DNA of 15,388 nt, taken from the NCBI GenBank assembly GCA_023424865.1, contig JAFADM010000189.1:1-15388 (forward strand). Reading direction: 5' to 3'. The notes below the pieces were generated by a model. The model saw nothing but the letters and a program-made list of their open reading frames with translations. It searched no databases and was not told the origin of the DNA. This DNA is from Bacillota bacterium. Its GTDB lineage: Bacteria; Bacillota_A; Clostridia; DSM-8532. Position 1 is the first letter of the stretch, and each line of letters starts with the position of its first letter. Below are positions 7,791 through 14,441 of the stretch, one piece after another. Position numbers and translations under genes: made by a program.

Positions 7791-8579
7791 ATGGTTATTG
7801 ACGGACACTCTCACGTAACCTTTCCAATCCGCAGGCATATAGAGGATATGGACGCAGCAGAAGTAGAAAAAACGGTTTTGTTTTCCACCACCTTTCATCC
7901 TGAAAGAGCTCAAAATTTTTCTGAAGTCAGGACATCTATACAATTTTTAAATGATTTATTAGAAGGAAGAAAGGGTTCAATGATCGATGCACGACAAAAA
8001 TCGGTTGCCGAACTGGCAGAGGCCATACAAATGTATCCGGATCGCTATATTGGATTTGGAGCAGTTCCAACAGGTCTTGATCTTGACGCCACACTTCACT
8101 ATGTGGATATGGTGATAGAAAAAAAGGGTTTGTCAGGTATGGGCGAATTTACTCCTGGCAGTGGGCAAATTCATTTATTAAAAAATATTTTTATTGCGTC
8201 GCAAGAGTTTCACAATCTCCCTGTATGGATACACGCTTTTTTTCCACTTACCTTTTCCGACATAAAGGAAATTTCAGAGTTAGCAAAAAGCTATCCCAAA
8301 ACCCCGGTTATTTTAGGTCACCTGGGCGGAAGCAACTGGGTTGAAACAGTTGACCTTGCAAAGGAAATATCTAATCTGTATCTCGATACATCAGCCTACT
8401 ATTCAACTTTTGTTTTGGGAAGCATCCTAAATGAAATTCCTGAAAAGTGTCTGTTTGGAGTAGACAGGCCATTCGGCGATTTACAATTATCCAAGGACGC
8501 CATACTGAAACTTGCTAAAACGCCATCCATAGCCAATGCAGTTTTAGGAGAAAATATTGCTCAATTGCTAAACATATAG
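7791..8579 (+). CDS. Amidohydrolase_2-family metal-dependent hydrolase/decarboxylase
   Basis: A 262-residue TIM-barrel hydrolase of the amidohydrolase_2 type (the family of ACMSD-like decarboxylases and lactone or amide hydrolases). The metal-binding pattern is present: HSH near the N-terminus (His6, His8), WIHAF (His148), GHLGG (His177) and a late FGVDRPFG block (Asp225). MGEFTPG (117-123) is also typical. The frame extends 42 codons further upstream without family similarity and across the HxlR operator. ATG 7791 is therefore chosen because it follows AGAGGA and gives the expected MVIDGHSH opening. It is divergent from the HxlR regulator, which probably controls it. The substrate cannot be deduced. 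Sampled 60-base blocks are about 32-37 % GC, lower than the uxu genes. Confidence 0.85.
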   Translation: MVIDGHSHVTFPIRRHIEDMDAAEVEKTVLFSTTFHPERAQNFSEVRTSIQFLNDLLEGRKGSMIDARQKSVAELAEAIQMYPDRYIGFGAVPTGLDLDATLHYVDMVIEKKGLSGMGEFTPGSGQIHLLKNIFIASQEFHNLPVWIHAFFPLTFSDIKEISELAKSYPKTPVILGHLGGSNWVETVDLAKEISNLYLDTSAYYSTFVLGSILNEIPEKCLFGVDRPFGDLQLSKDAILKLAKTPSIANAVLGENIAQLLNI

Positions 8580-8588
8580 GAATATGGT

Positions 8589-8615
8589 AAAGGCGCCCCA
8601 TTGCGGAGCGCCTTT
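8589..8615 (+). terminator. Terminator hairpin after the amidohydrolase gene
   Basis: AAAGGCGC (8589-8596) pairs with GCGCCTTT (8608-8615), and two further G-C pairs follow after a mismatch. The hairpin begins 10 bases after the stop codon. The T tract is only three bases plus C, but the A/T symmetry may let it work in both directions. Confidence 0.65.
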
Positions 8616-8723
8616 CAGGCTTATTAGCACCTTATGAATGACAAGCGCAAAATGAAAAAACAAGCTGCTTCATCGGTGCTTCATGTCACTTGGGTTGCAG
8701 GCATAGCCTGCTTTGGACCCGTA
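8616..8723. other. Gap between convergent genes, with a short hairpin
   Basis: No gene is seen here. GCAGGC-ATA-GCCTGC (8697-8711) is a perfect 6-bp hairpin 13 bases beyond the stop of the minus-strand thioredoxin-fold gene. A run of six Ts on the minus strand (8655-8660) lies further downstream, but the two are too far apart to form a standard terminator. Confidence 0.4.
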
Positions 8724-8987
8724 TCAGAGAGCCGTATCGAATACCTGCTTGATGATATCCCGTGAGGCAACTCCTTCGTGTACCTTTTCACCATCCACAT
8801 AATAGGTTGGCACAAGGTAATAGTCAAATTTATCGGCAACCTCAGGATCTTTTGTTTCATCAATCATTTGAATTTTTAGGTTTTTGTAGACGGGATTTTC
8901 ACTCGTCAGTTCGTCCATCCACTTTCTTGCTCTTTTGCAGTGAGGGCAGGACTCCATCATAAACATTACCACTGGCTTCATAGCCAT
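8724..8987 (-). CDS. Small thioredoxin/glutaredoxin-fold protein (CPHC)
   Basis: An 87-residue protein with the thioredoxin fold. It has a first strand VVMFMMES, a redox motif Cys14-Pro-His-Cys17, and a cis-proline context YYLVPTYYVDG with Pro60, followed by GEKVHEGVASRDIIKQVFDTAL. There is no signal peptide, so it should be cytosolic. Likely a thiol-disulfide reductant of glutaredoxin or mini-thioredoxin type; the partner is unknown. The frame also offers a GTG one codon earlier (8990). The ATG at 8985-8987 after AGAAGGGA is preferred, though an ATG at 8981 is also possible. It follows the CNNM/CorC gene after 37 bases and may be co-transcribed with it. Confidence 0.82.
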   Translation of the reverse strand: MAMKPVVMFMMESCPHCKRARKWMDELTSENPVYKNLKIQMIDETKDPEVADKFDYYLVPTYYVDGEKVHEGVASRDIIKQVFDTAL

Positions 8988-9024
8988 CACTTCCCTTCTA
9001 TGATCATTTTCGACGAGGGAGCCG

Positions 9025-10320
9025 TCAGGCCCGGCAAACCTTTACCTTGGAAATACGCTTATCGTCGATTTTTTCCACCTTGAAAACCAAAAGGTTATCC
9101 TCGATGACAGGCTGCTCACCGGTTTCAGGGATTCTTCCCAGAAGCCCGATGATATACCCGCTCAAGGTTTCATAGCCTTCTGCTTCAAGTGAAACGCCTA
9201 AAAGCTCTTCCACCTTTTCCGGATCCACGGTTCCATCGATGAGGTAGGTATTGTCGTCCAGCTTTTCGTATTCCTTTTCCTCCTCATCGTACTCATCAAA
9301 TATATTACCCACAAGTTCCTCAAGTAAATCTTCAAGTGTAATAATTCCTGCTGTACCGCCGTATTCGTCAATAACCACGGCCATATGAGTCTTGTTGTTC
9401 TTAAGATCGTTAAAAAGAGTGTCTATACGCTTTGAAACAGGTACAAAATAAGGCTTTCGGAGAATGGTTCTTAACTCAAAATTCTCCCCCTTGCCTTCCA
9501 GCATAACCTGAACCAAATCCTTGACATGAAGTATGCCGACAATATTGTCAATGCTCTCCTCATAGACAGGAATACGGGAATACTGCTCATTTTTGAAAAG
9601 GGCTGCAATATTATCCATTGCCGTCGGAAGGGACATACCCACAATTTCGGTACGATGGGTCATAATATCGGAAACAACCTTGTTATTGAATTCAAATACA
9701 TTGTTGATCATTTCCTTTTCCGTTTCCTGAATGGCGCCTCTTTCCTCACCCACATCCACCATCATACGGATTTCTTCCTCGGTGACCTCTTCATCATTGG
9801 CATTGGGATCAATACCAAACAGTCTTACAATAAAATTGGTTGAGGCTGTAAGAAGTCTGACAAAGGGCGAGGTGACAGCAGCAAGCCCGCTAAGTATACC
9901 GCCTACAAACATGGCAATGGGTTCAGCTTTGTTCATAGCTATGCGTTTGGGAACCAGCTCACCCAATACAAGAGTAAAATAGGATAAAAGCATGGTCACG
10001 ACAAAAACAGCAACAGTTTTTAATACATTTTCAGGAATGCTGACGCCGGTGGAAAGAACCAGCTGAACAAGCGGATCGGCAAAGGATTCCGAAGCAAAAG
10101 CACTTGCAAGAAAGCCTGCCAGAGTAATTCCGATTTGAATGGTTGCCAGAAAGCGGCTGGGCTCTTTGAGAAGATTTTTAAGAACAATGGCTTTTTTGTG
10201 ACCTTCGTCGGCCATAAGCTTAATTTTGTTATCGTTCAGAGAAATAAGGGCAATTTCTGAAGCTGCAAAAAAAGCATTCAGCATAATCAGCAGCAACAGT
10301 ACGAGAATCTCAGTACCCAA
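9025..10320 (-). CDS. CNNM/CorC-type (HlyC/CorC family) membrane transporter with CBS pair
   Basis: A 431-residue membrane protein. Residues 1-160 form the CNNM (DUF21) transmembrane domain with about four segments (about 1-23, 58-78, 100-120, 135-157) and the motifs NAFFAASEIALISL (15-28) and GELVPKRIA (120-128). Residues about 215-340 hold two CBS motifs, including VSDIMTHRTEIVGM, YSRIPVYEES, VVIDEYGGTAGIITLEDLLEELVG. Residues 355-430 form the CorC_HlyC domain (IDGTVDPEKVEELLG, GYETLSGYI). Family members transport or help efflux magnesium or cobalt; the old haemolysin label is misleading. The start is TTG (10318-10320), 11 bases after AGGAGG; an ATG touching the SD is out of frame. A plausible promoter lies upstream at 10350-10378. 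Confidence 0.92.
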   Translation of the reverse strand: MGTEILVLLLLIMLNAFFAASEIALISLNDNKIKLMADEGHKKAIVLKNLLKEPSRFLATIQIGITLAGFLASAFASESFADPLVQLVLSTGVSIPENVLKTVAVFVVTMLLSYFTLVLGELVPKRIAMNKAEPIAMFVGGILSGLAAVTSPFVRLLTASTNFIVRLFGIDPNANDEEVTEEEIRMMVDVGEERGAIQETEKEMINNVFEFNNKVVSDIMTHRTEIVGMSLPTAMDNIAALFKNEQYSRIPVYEESIDNIVGILHVKDLVQVMLEGKGENFELRTILRKPYFVPVSKRIDTLFNDLKNNKTHMAVVIDEYGGTAGIITLEDLLEELVGNIFDEYDEEEKEYEKLDDNTYLIDGTVDPEKVEELLGVSLEAEGYETLSGYIIGLLGRIPETGEQPVIEDNLLVFKVEKIDDKRISKVKVCRA

Positions 10321-10349
10321 ACTAAATTCATCCTCCTCTTATTGCCTAT

Positions 10350-10378
10350 ATCTTACATGATGTCCCAGTTATTGTCCA
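10350..10378 (-). promoter_or_regulatory. Promoter of the CNNM/CorC gene
   Basis: On the minus strand TGGACA (10373-10378) and TAAGAT (10350-10355) are separated by exactly 17 bases. They match the sigma-A consensus at 5/6 and 4/6 positions. The start site would lie near 10343, about 23 bases before the TTG start codon. Confidence 0.55.
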
Positions 10379-10444
10379 GTGATTTTACATACCTTTAAAC
10401 ATGAATCTTTCTGGGGATCAGGCAAAGAGGCGGACTTCAAAAGA

Positions 10445-11479
10445 TTACTCTTCCTCAGTAAGGTTTTCAAGTATTTTTATTTCATTTTTATCGATAAGCT
10501 TTTCTTTTAAGGGCCGTATTCCGTGAATCAAATAGTCAACAGCCGCCTTAATGGAATCATAGCCCTGCTTATAGGGCTGCTGGCAAATGGCCGCTTTAAT
10601 GGTGCCGTCTTTCATAAGCCGTACAATAGCCGGTGTGCTGTCGCAGGCTACGATAAGCATTCCCTCTTCCCGGTTAAGCTCTTGAACCGCCCGGCAAACG
10701 CCGGTGGCACCGGCTGCCACAATATACAGCGCATTTATTTGAGGGTGTTGCTTCAGCATTTTCATCGCCTGCTCATAGCCCTGCTCATCGTCATCGTCGG
10801 TCTCCACAATATCGGTAATGGTTAAGCCCTTATAACGTTTCTTACGAATTTCATTAAAGCCGAATACCCGTTGATTATGTCCCAATATCTTTATTGAGCC
10901 GGTGGCAATACCTAAATTTGCCTTTCCTCCGGATAGAAGCCCCACACAGCCTGCGGCCGTCTGGCCGCTTTTTATGTAATTGCTTCCTACATAGCACATC
11001 CGGCTGCTGTTTTCGATATCATTGTTAAGGGTAATAACAGGTATGTTTTCCTGTGACAGAGCATTGATTTGATAAGAGATCTTCGCGTCATTGATGGGTT
11101 GGAGAATTAAAATATTTATCCGGCCCTGAAGCTCCTTCATAAGCTCAAGCTGTCTGTCCGCATCATAGCCCTTCATGGTTTTCACAACAACGGAAATACC
11201 ATACTGAGAGGCCTCCTTTTCCGCCTCCTTCATACCCTTTATGACATCATCAAAAAAAGCGTTCCCCTCCGAACAAAGAATAACGCCGATGATAAAATTC
11301 TTTTTTATGGCAGCAAGAGCCTTGCCCGCCATATTTGGCTTGTAGCCAAGCTCTTCGGCAACCTTTCTTACAAGCCTTTCGGTCTCCGGATTCACACGGC
11401 CCCGGTTATTCAGTACTCTGTCCACTGTTCCCCGGGAAACACCGCTAACCTCGGATATCTGTTTTATAGTTACTGCCAT
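10445..11479 (-). CDS. LacI-family transcriptional regulator
   Basis: A 344-residue repressor-type protein. Residues 3-50 are the LacI helix-turn-helix (IKQISEVSGVSRGTVDRVLN, then GRVNPETERLVRKVAEELGYKPN). The hinge helix is at 50-57 (MAGKALAA), followed by a periplasmic-binding-protein-like sugar-binding domain (from IIGVILCS at 63 to about 330) of the ribose/xylose-binding type. The frame is open for 20 more codons upstream, but the ATG at 11477-11479 follows GGGAG by a normal distance and gives the standard MAVTIKQIS opening. It lies 143 bases downstream of the isomerase gene, same strand, and may share its transcript. Its likely targets are the isomerase and the permease operon. The leader holds a perfect 12-bp inverted repeat (see 11510-11584). 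Confidence 0.93.
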   Translation of the reverse strand: MAVTIKQISEVSGVSRGTVDRVLNNRGRVNPETERLVRKVAEELGYKPNMAGKALAAIKKNFIIGVILCSEGNAFFDDVIKGMKEAEKEASQYGISVVVKTMKGYDADRQLELMKELQGRINILILQPINDAKISYQINALSQENIPVITLNNDIENSSRMCYVGSNYIKSGQTAAGCVGLLSGGKANLGIATGSIKILGHNQRVFGFNEIRKKRYKGLTITDIVETDDDDEQGYEQAMKMLKQHPQINALYIVAAGATGVCRAVQELNREEGMLIVACDSTPAIVRLMKDGTIKAAICQQPYKQGYDSIKAAVDYLIHGIRPLKEKLIDKNEIKILENLTEEE

Positions 11480-11509
11480 AAACTGCTCCCGTTGCTTTTC
11501 TATAACCCG

Positions 11510-11584
11510 CTTTCCGCACCCATGAAACCAATGCATCACTTCTTTTATTACTAAAAGGCATCCCTTCTTACAGGGTGCGGAAAG
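11510..11584 (-). repeat. Perfect 12-bp inverted repeat in the lacI-family gene leader
   Basis: Plus-strand arms CTTTCCGCACCC (11510-11521) and GGGTGCGGAAAG (11573-11584) are exact reverse complements, 51 bases apart. In the minus-strand transcript the first arm, CUUUCCGCACCC, can instead pair its GCACCC with a nearby GGGAUGC, giving a small hairpin followed by UUUU (11552-11555). The two pairings exclude each other. This could be an attenuator-like leader, a weak terminator for the isomerase gene, or a pair of operator sites. Confidence 0.55.
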
Positions 11585-11622
11585 ACGTGCTATAAGGATA
11601 GAAAAAGTCTAAATCCTAATTA

Positions 11623-13095
11623 TTATCTGGCAAAAGGATTCTCCGACGGATAAAGCATGCCCTTGGGCTGATTAAAGCCAATATCCGTCACACCCAGGTA
11701 TTTGAAGACTTCAAAAATAACCTTTCCGTAATGGCCGAAAGCTACGGCGCCATGGTGAGGATAGTTCTTTTCTATGAGCACATGCCTGTAAAACCGGCCC
11801 ATTTCTTTTATGGCAAACACACCTATGCCGCCAAAGGATTTTGTTTTGACGGGAAGAACCTCGCCTTCCGCCACATAGGCCCGAAGCCCGGCGTCCGCTG
11901 TGCTCTGAAGGCGGAAGAAGGTAATATCCCCGGGAATAAGATCCCCTTCCAGAGTTCCCTGAGTCACTTCCTCCGGAAGATTTCTGGCCATAATCATCTG
12001 GTATTTCATTTCGCAGAAGGCCAGCTTCTTGGAGTTGGTATTGCCGCAATGGAAGCCCATGAAAGTATCGGTAAAGCTGTAGTTGAATTTTTCTTTTATG
12101 TCTTCTTCATACATATCCTTGGGCACGGTATTATTGATATCCAGCAGGGTTACCGCATCCTGGCTTACACAAAGGCCGATGAACTCGCTTAACGCCCCGT
12201 AGATATCCACTTCACAGGATACGGGTATGCCCTTGGCCATTAAACGGCTGTTGACATAGCAGGGCACAAAGCCAAATTGAGTCTGGAATGCGGGCCAGCA
12301 TTTACCGGCAATGGCCACGTAATCGCGGGAGCCTTTATGGGACTCCACCCAATCCAGCAGGGTAAGCTCGTACTGGGCAAGCTTGGAAAGGATTTCAGGC
12401 TTTTTGTTTCCTGTTCCAAGCTCCTGCTCCATGTCCTTTACCACTTCCGTGATCCTTGGATCTCCCTCATGCTTATTGAAGGCTTCGAACAAATCCAGCT
12501 CGGAATTTTCCTCAATTTCCACGCCTAAATTGTAAAGCTGCTTAATGGGCGCATTACAGGCCAGAAAATCCTGAGGCCTGGGACCGAAACCAATTATCTT
12601 GAGATTTCTAAGACCAATCAGGGTTCTTGCCATGGGTACAAACTCATTAATCATGGCTGCACAGTCGCCGGCATCCCCGACGGGATATTCGGGTATGTAG
12701 GCCTTAATCTCCCTTAGCTTCAGGTTATAGCTGGCATTGAGCATGCCGCAATAGGCATCTCCCCGGCCGCCCACCAGATTGCTTCCTGTCTCCTCTGCTG
12801 CGGCAATATACATGGCTGGACCGCCAAATTCTTTTGCAAGCAGGGTTTCGGCTGTTTCAGGACCAAAGTTGCCCAGATAAACGACCAGGGCATTGCACCC
12901 TGCCGCTTTCAGCTCCCCCACGGCCTTTCTCATGTCAAGCTCGCTTTCGATACAGGTGGGACATTCGTAAATCTCCCCATACTTTTCCTTGAATTCACGA
13001 ACAACTGCTTTTCTTCTTGTTTCGGACAGCTCCATTGGAAAACAGTCCCGGGAAACCGCTGCAATACCTAGCTTTACTTCCGGAATATTAAACAT
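11623..13095 (-). CDS. L-fucose/L-arabinose isomerase-family protein
   Basis: A 490-residue cytosolic protein with the FucI/AraA-type layout. The N-terminal half is Rossmann-like (VKLGIAAVSRDCFP at 7-20; NALVVYLGNFGPETAE at 68-83). The C-terminal isomerase half has candidate metal ligands Glu295 (CEVDIYGA), Asp319 (LLDINN) and His447/His448 (PHHGAVAFGHYG), by analogy with FucI's Glu/Asp/His set. It should interconvert an aldose and a ketose, but the substrate is uncertain: this is the uncharacterised branch often annotated only as fucose isomerase. GGAGG (13102-13106) touches an ATG at 13101 and is 6 bases from the in-frame ATG at 13093-13095, which is chosen. Upstream there is a strong promoter with an operator-like palindrome. 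Downstream is the LacI-type gene; upstream are sugar permeases. Confidence 0.83.
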   Translation of the reverse strand: MFNIPEVKLGIAAVSRDCFPMELSETRRKAVVREFKEKYGEIYECPTCIESELDMRKAVGELKAAGCNALVVYLGNFGPETAETLLAKEFGGPAMYIAAAEETGSNLVGGRGDAYCGMLNASYNLKLREIKAYIPEYPVGDAGDCAAMINEFVPMARTLIGLRNLKIIGFGPRPQDFLACNAPIKQLYNLGVEIEENSELDLFEAFNKHEGDPRITEVVKDMEQELGTGNKKPEILSKLAQYELTLLDWVESHKGSRDYVAIAGKCWPAFQTQFGFVPCYVNSRLMAKGIPVSCEVDIYGALSEFIGLCVSQDAVTLLDINNTVPKDMYEEDIKEKFNYSFTDTFMGFHCGNTNSKKLAFCEMKYQMIMARNLPEEVTQGTLEGDLIPGDITFFRLQSTADAGLRAYVAEGEVLPVKTKSFGGIGVFAIKEMGRFYRHVLIEKNYPHHGAVAFGHYGKVIFEVFKYLGVTDIGFNQPKGMLYPSENPFAR

Positions 13096-13195
13096 CTGCA
13101 TCCTCCATCCAGGCTTAATGCCTGTTAATTAAATTAAACAAATTTAAGACTTCCGCCGGATTGGAAAAGTTCCCTTTACCATTCCGAAAAGGAAT

Positions 13196-13211
13196 GTGTG
13201 CTCGTGCACAC
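13196..13211. promoter_or_regulatory. Operator-like palindrome at the isomerase promoter
   Basis: GTGTGCTCGTGCACAC is a 16-bp dyad with a central CG and a single mismatched pair (7 of 8 positions symmetrical), the typical shape of LacI-family operators. It lies 12 bases beyond the -10 element, so roughly +6 to +21 of the transcript, where a bound repressor would block initiation. The LacI-type gene at 10445-11479 is the natural candidate. Confidence 0.6.
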
Positions 13212-13223
13212 TTTGCCACGAAT

Positions 13224-13252
13224 AGCATATTCCTTTCCTTAAGTGATGTCAA
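13224..13252 (-). promoter_or_regulatory. Promoter of the isomerase gene
   Basis: On the minus strand a perfect TTGACA (13247-13252) is followed after exactly 17 bases by TATGCT (13224-13229, 4/6 match). The start site falls near 13217, giving a leader of about 120 bases that contains the palindrome at 13196-13211. An inverted repeat AAAGGAAT/ATTCCTTT (13188-13195 and 13229-13236) also surrounds the start region. Confidence 0.72.
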
Positions 13253-13384
13253 TATTCTTCTTATGTCCTCTCATACGGATTTTATTGCAGTAAGTGTATA
13301 GACCGGAATAGATACAATTAACATCTTAACTATGACGAATTAAAGCACGGTTCCTGTATTTCCTTCAGGATTTTACCCGACAGT

Positions 13385-13431
13385 AAAAAAGCGCTGACCG
13401 GTGGCTTATAGATCCACAGTTCAGCGCTTTT
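13385..13431 (-). terminator. Intrinsic terminator of the sugar permease operon
   Basis: Arms AAAAGCGCTGA (13387-13397) and TCAGCGCTTTT (13421-13431) form an 11-bp perfect stem. An inner GTGG/CCAC pairing extends the hairpin. On the minus strand it ends in TTTTTT (13390-13385). It lies about 75 bases after the permease stop and isolates the permease operon from the isomerase promoter. Confidence 0.85.
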
Positions 13432-13505
13432 ACATAAATATTTAGCTTTTTATAGCCTGTTTTTATGTCCGTCCCACTTTCATTACAGGCTGTCTGAGGG
13501 ATATC

Positions 13506-14384
13506 TCATCCTTTAACTGCACCAATCATAACACCCTTTACAAAGTATTTCTGGAGGAAGGGATATATAAGAAGTATGGGCACGGTGGTTATGATAATGG
13601 CGGCATATTTTATCGCTTCGGCGTAATTATCAAACTTATCGCCGGACAGCTCTCCTGAACCAAGAGTATCCTGATTGGCTATCAACAGGGCTCTTAAAAT
13701 ATTCTGAATGGGCAGAAGCTTATTATCCGTGATATAAATGGAGGCAGCAAACCAGTTGTTCCAGTGGCCTACTCCGTAATAGAGCAGGAGAACGGCGGTG
13801 GTTGGCATGATAAGCGGCACGGCAATGCGGAACAGAATAGTGAGGTCATTGGCTCCGTCAATATGGGCCGACTCAAAAAGGCTTTCCGGTATGTTCTCCA
13901 TGGCCGTTTTGCAAATAATGGCGTTAAACATACTCAGTGCTCCCGGTATGATAAGGGCTGCCAGATTGTTGTAGAGGCCAAGGGAGCGCTGATTCAGGTA
14001 GGTGGGGATAAGCCCGCCGCTGAAGAACATGGTAAACATCAGAAAAAAGATAATAGGTTTTTTCAGGAAGATGTTTTTGCCTGCCATGAAAAATCCGCAG
14101 AACCAGGTAAGCAGGATATTCAGGGGCAATGAGAAGATAAGAATTAATAAGCTGTTTTTAAAACCGCTTAAAATCAGGGGGTGCTGAAAGGTCATGCGGT
14201 AGGCTCCAAGGCTGAAGCCCTTGGGCCAGAGCAGTATGCCCGGGTCGGCTACAAGCAGGGCATTGTTGCTGACGGAGGCGCATAAAACATAATACATGGG
14301 ATAGGCCGTTACGAGAATCAAAAGTATCATGAAGGTTACATTAAAACCATTAAACAGTCTGTCGCCCAAACTGACTCTTTTCAT
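13506..14384 (-). CDS. Carbohydrate ABC transporter permease, CUT1 MalG/YtcP type
   Basis: A 292-residue inner-membrane permease with about six transmembrane segments. The first is at about 15-35. The EAA loop contacting the ATPase reads ESLFESAHIDGANDLTILFR and runs on to IAVPLIMP (167-194). N-terminal PMYYVLCASVSN and C-terminal KYFVKGVMIGAVKG are hallmarks of the YtcP branch, which works with LplB-type partners and usually a lipoprotein solute-binding protein, importing oligosaccharides or related compounds. The ATG has AAAGGATGG just upstream. It follows the LplB-type permease by 57 bases and ends 75 bases before a strong terminator, so it is the last gene of the operon. No solute-binding protein or ATPase is in the window; the ATPase is often shared and encoded elsewhere. 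Confidence 0.93.
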   Translation of the reverse strand: MKRVSLGDRLFNGFNVTFMILLILVTAYPMYYVLCASVSNNALLVADPGILLWPKGFSLGAYRMTFQHPLILSGFKNSLLILIFSLPLNILLTWFCGFFMAGKNIFLKKPIIFFLMFTMFFSGGLIPTYLNQRSLGLYNNLAALIIPGALSMFNAIICKTAMENIPESLFESAHIDGANDLTILFRIAVPLIMPTTAVLLLYYGVGHWNNWFAASIYITDNKLLPIQNILRALLIANQDTLGSGELSGDKFDNYAEAIKYAAIIITTVPILLIYPFLQKYFVKGVMIGAVKG

Positions 14385-14413
14385 ATAAATCCATCCTTTC
14401 TGTGCTTAAGCTC

Positions 14414-14437
14414 CGGTGAAAGAAAAGCCTTTCACCG
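14414..14437 (-). repeat. Intercistronic hairpin between the two permease genes
   Basis: CGGTGAAAG (14414-14422) and CTTTCACCG (14429-14437) form a perfect 9-bp stem with a 6-base loop. It lies right after the upstream permease stop codon and before the downstream SD. No T run follows, so it looks like an RNA processing or stability element rather than a terminator. Confidence 0.55.
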
Positions 14438-14441
14438 AGTC

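Larger units (their letters stand above)
13096..13505. other. Gene-free region between the isomerase and permease genes
   Basis: This stretch of 410 bases holds the isomerase leader, operator and promoter (13096-13252) and the permease operon terminator (13385-13431). Also present are an inverted repeat AGCCTGT/ACAGGCT (arms near 13456 and 13484) just after the permease stop, and a hairpin CAGGC-TTAAT-GCCTG (13110-13124) three bases from the isomerase SD. The stretch 13253-13384 shows no gene or clear element. No ORF with a convincing SD was seen on either strand. Confidence 0.6.

Noticed and set aside
8641..8700. Terminator for the thioredoxin-fold gene using the T run at 8655-8660
   Set aside because: The perfect hairpin at 8697-8711 is about 40 bases away from the T run, and the nearer pairings are weak.
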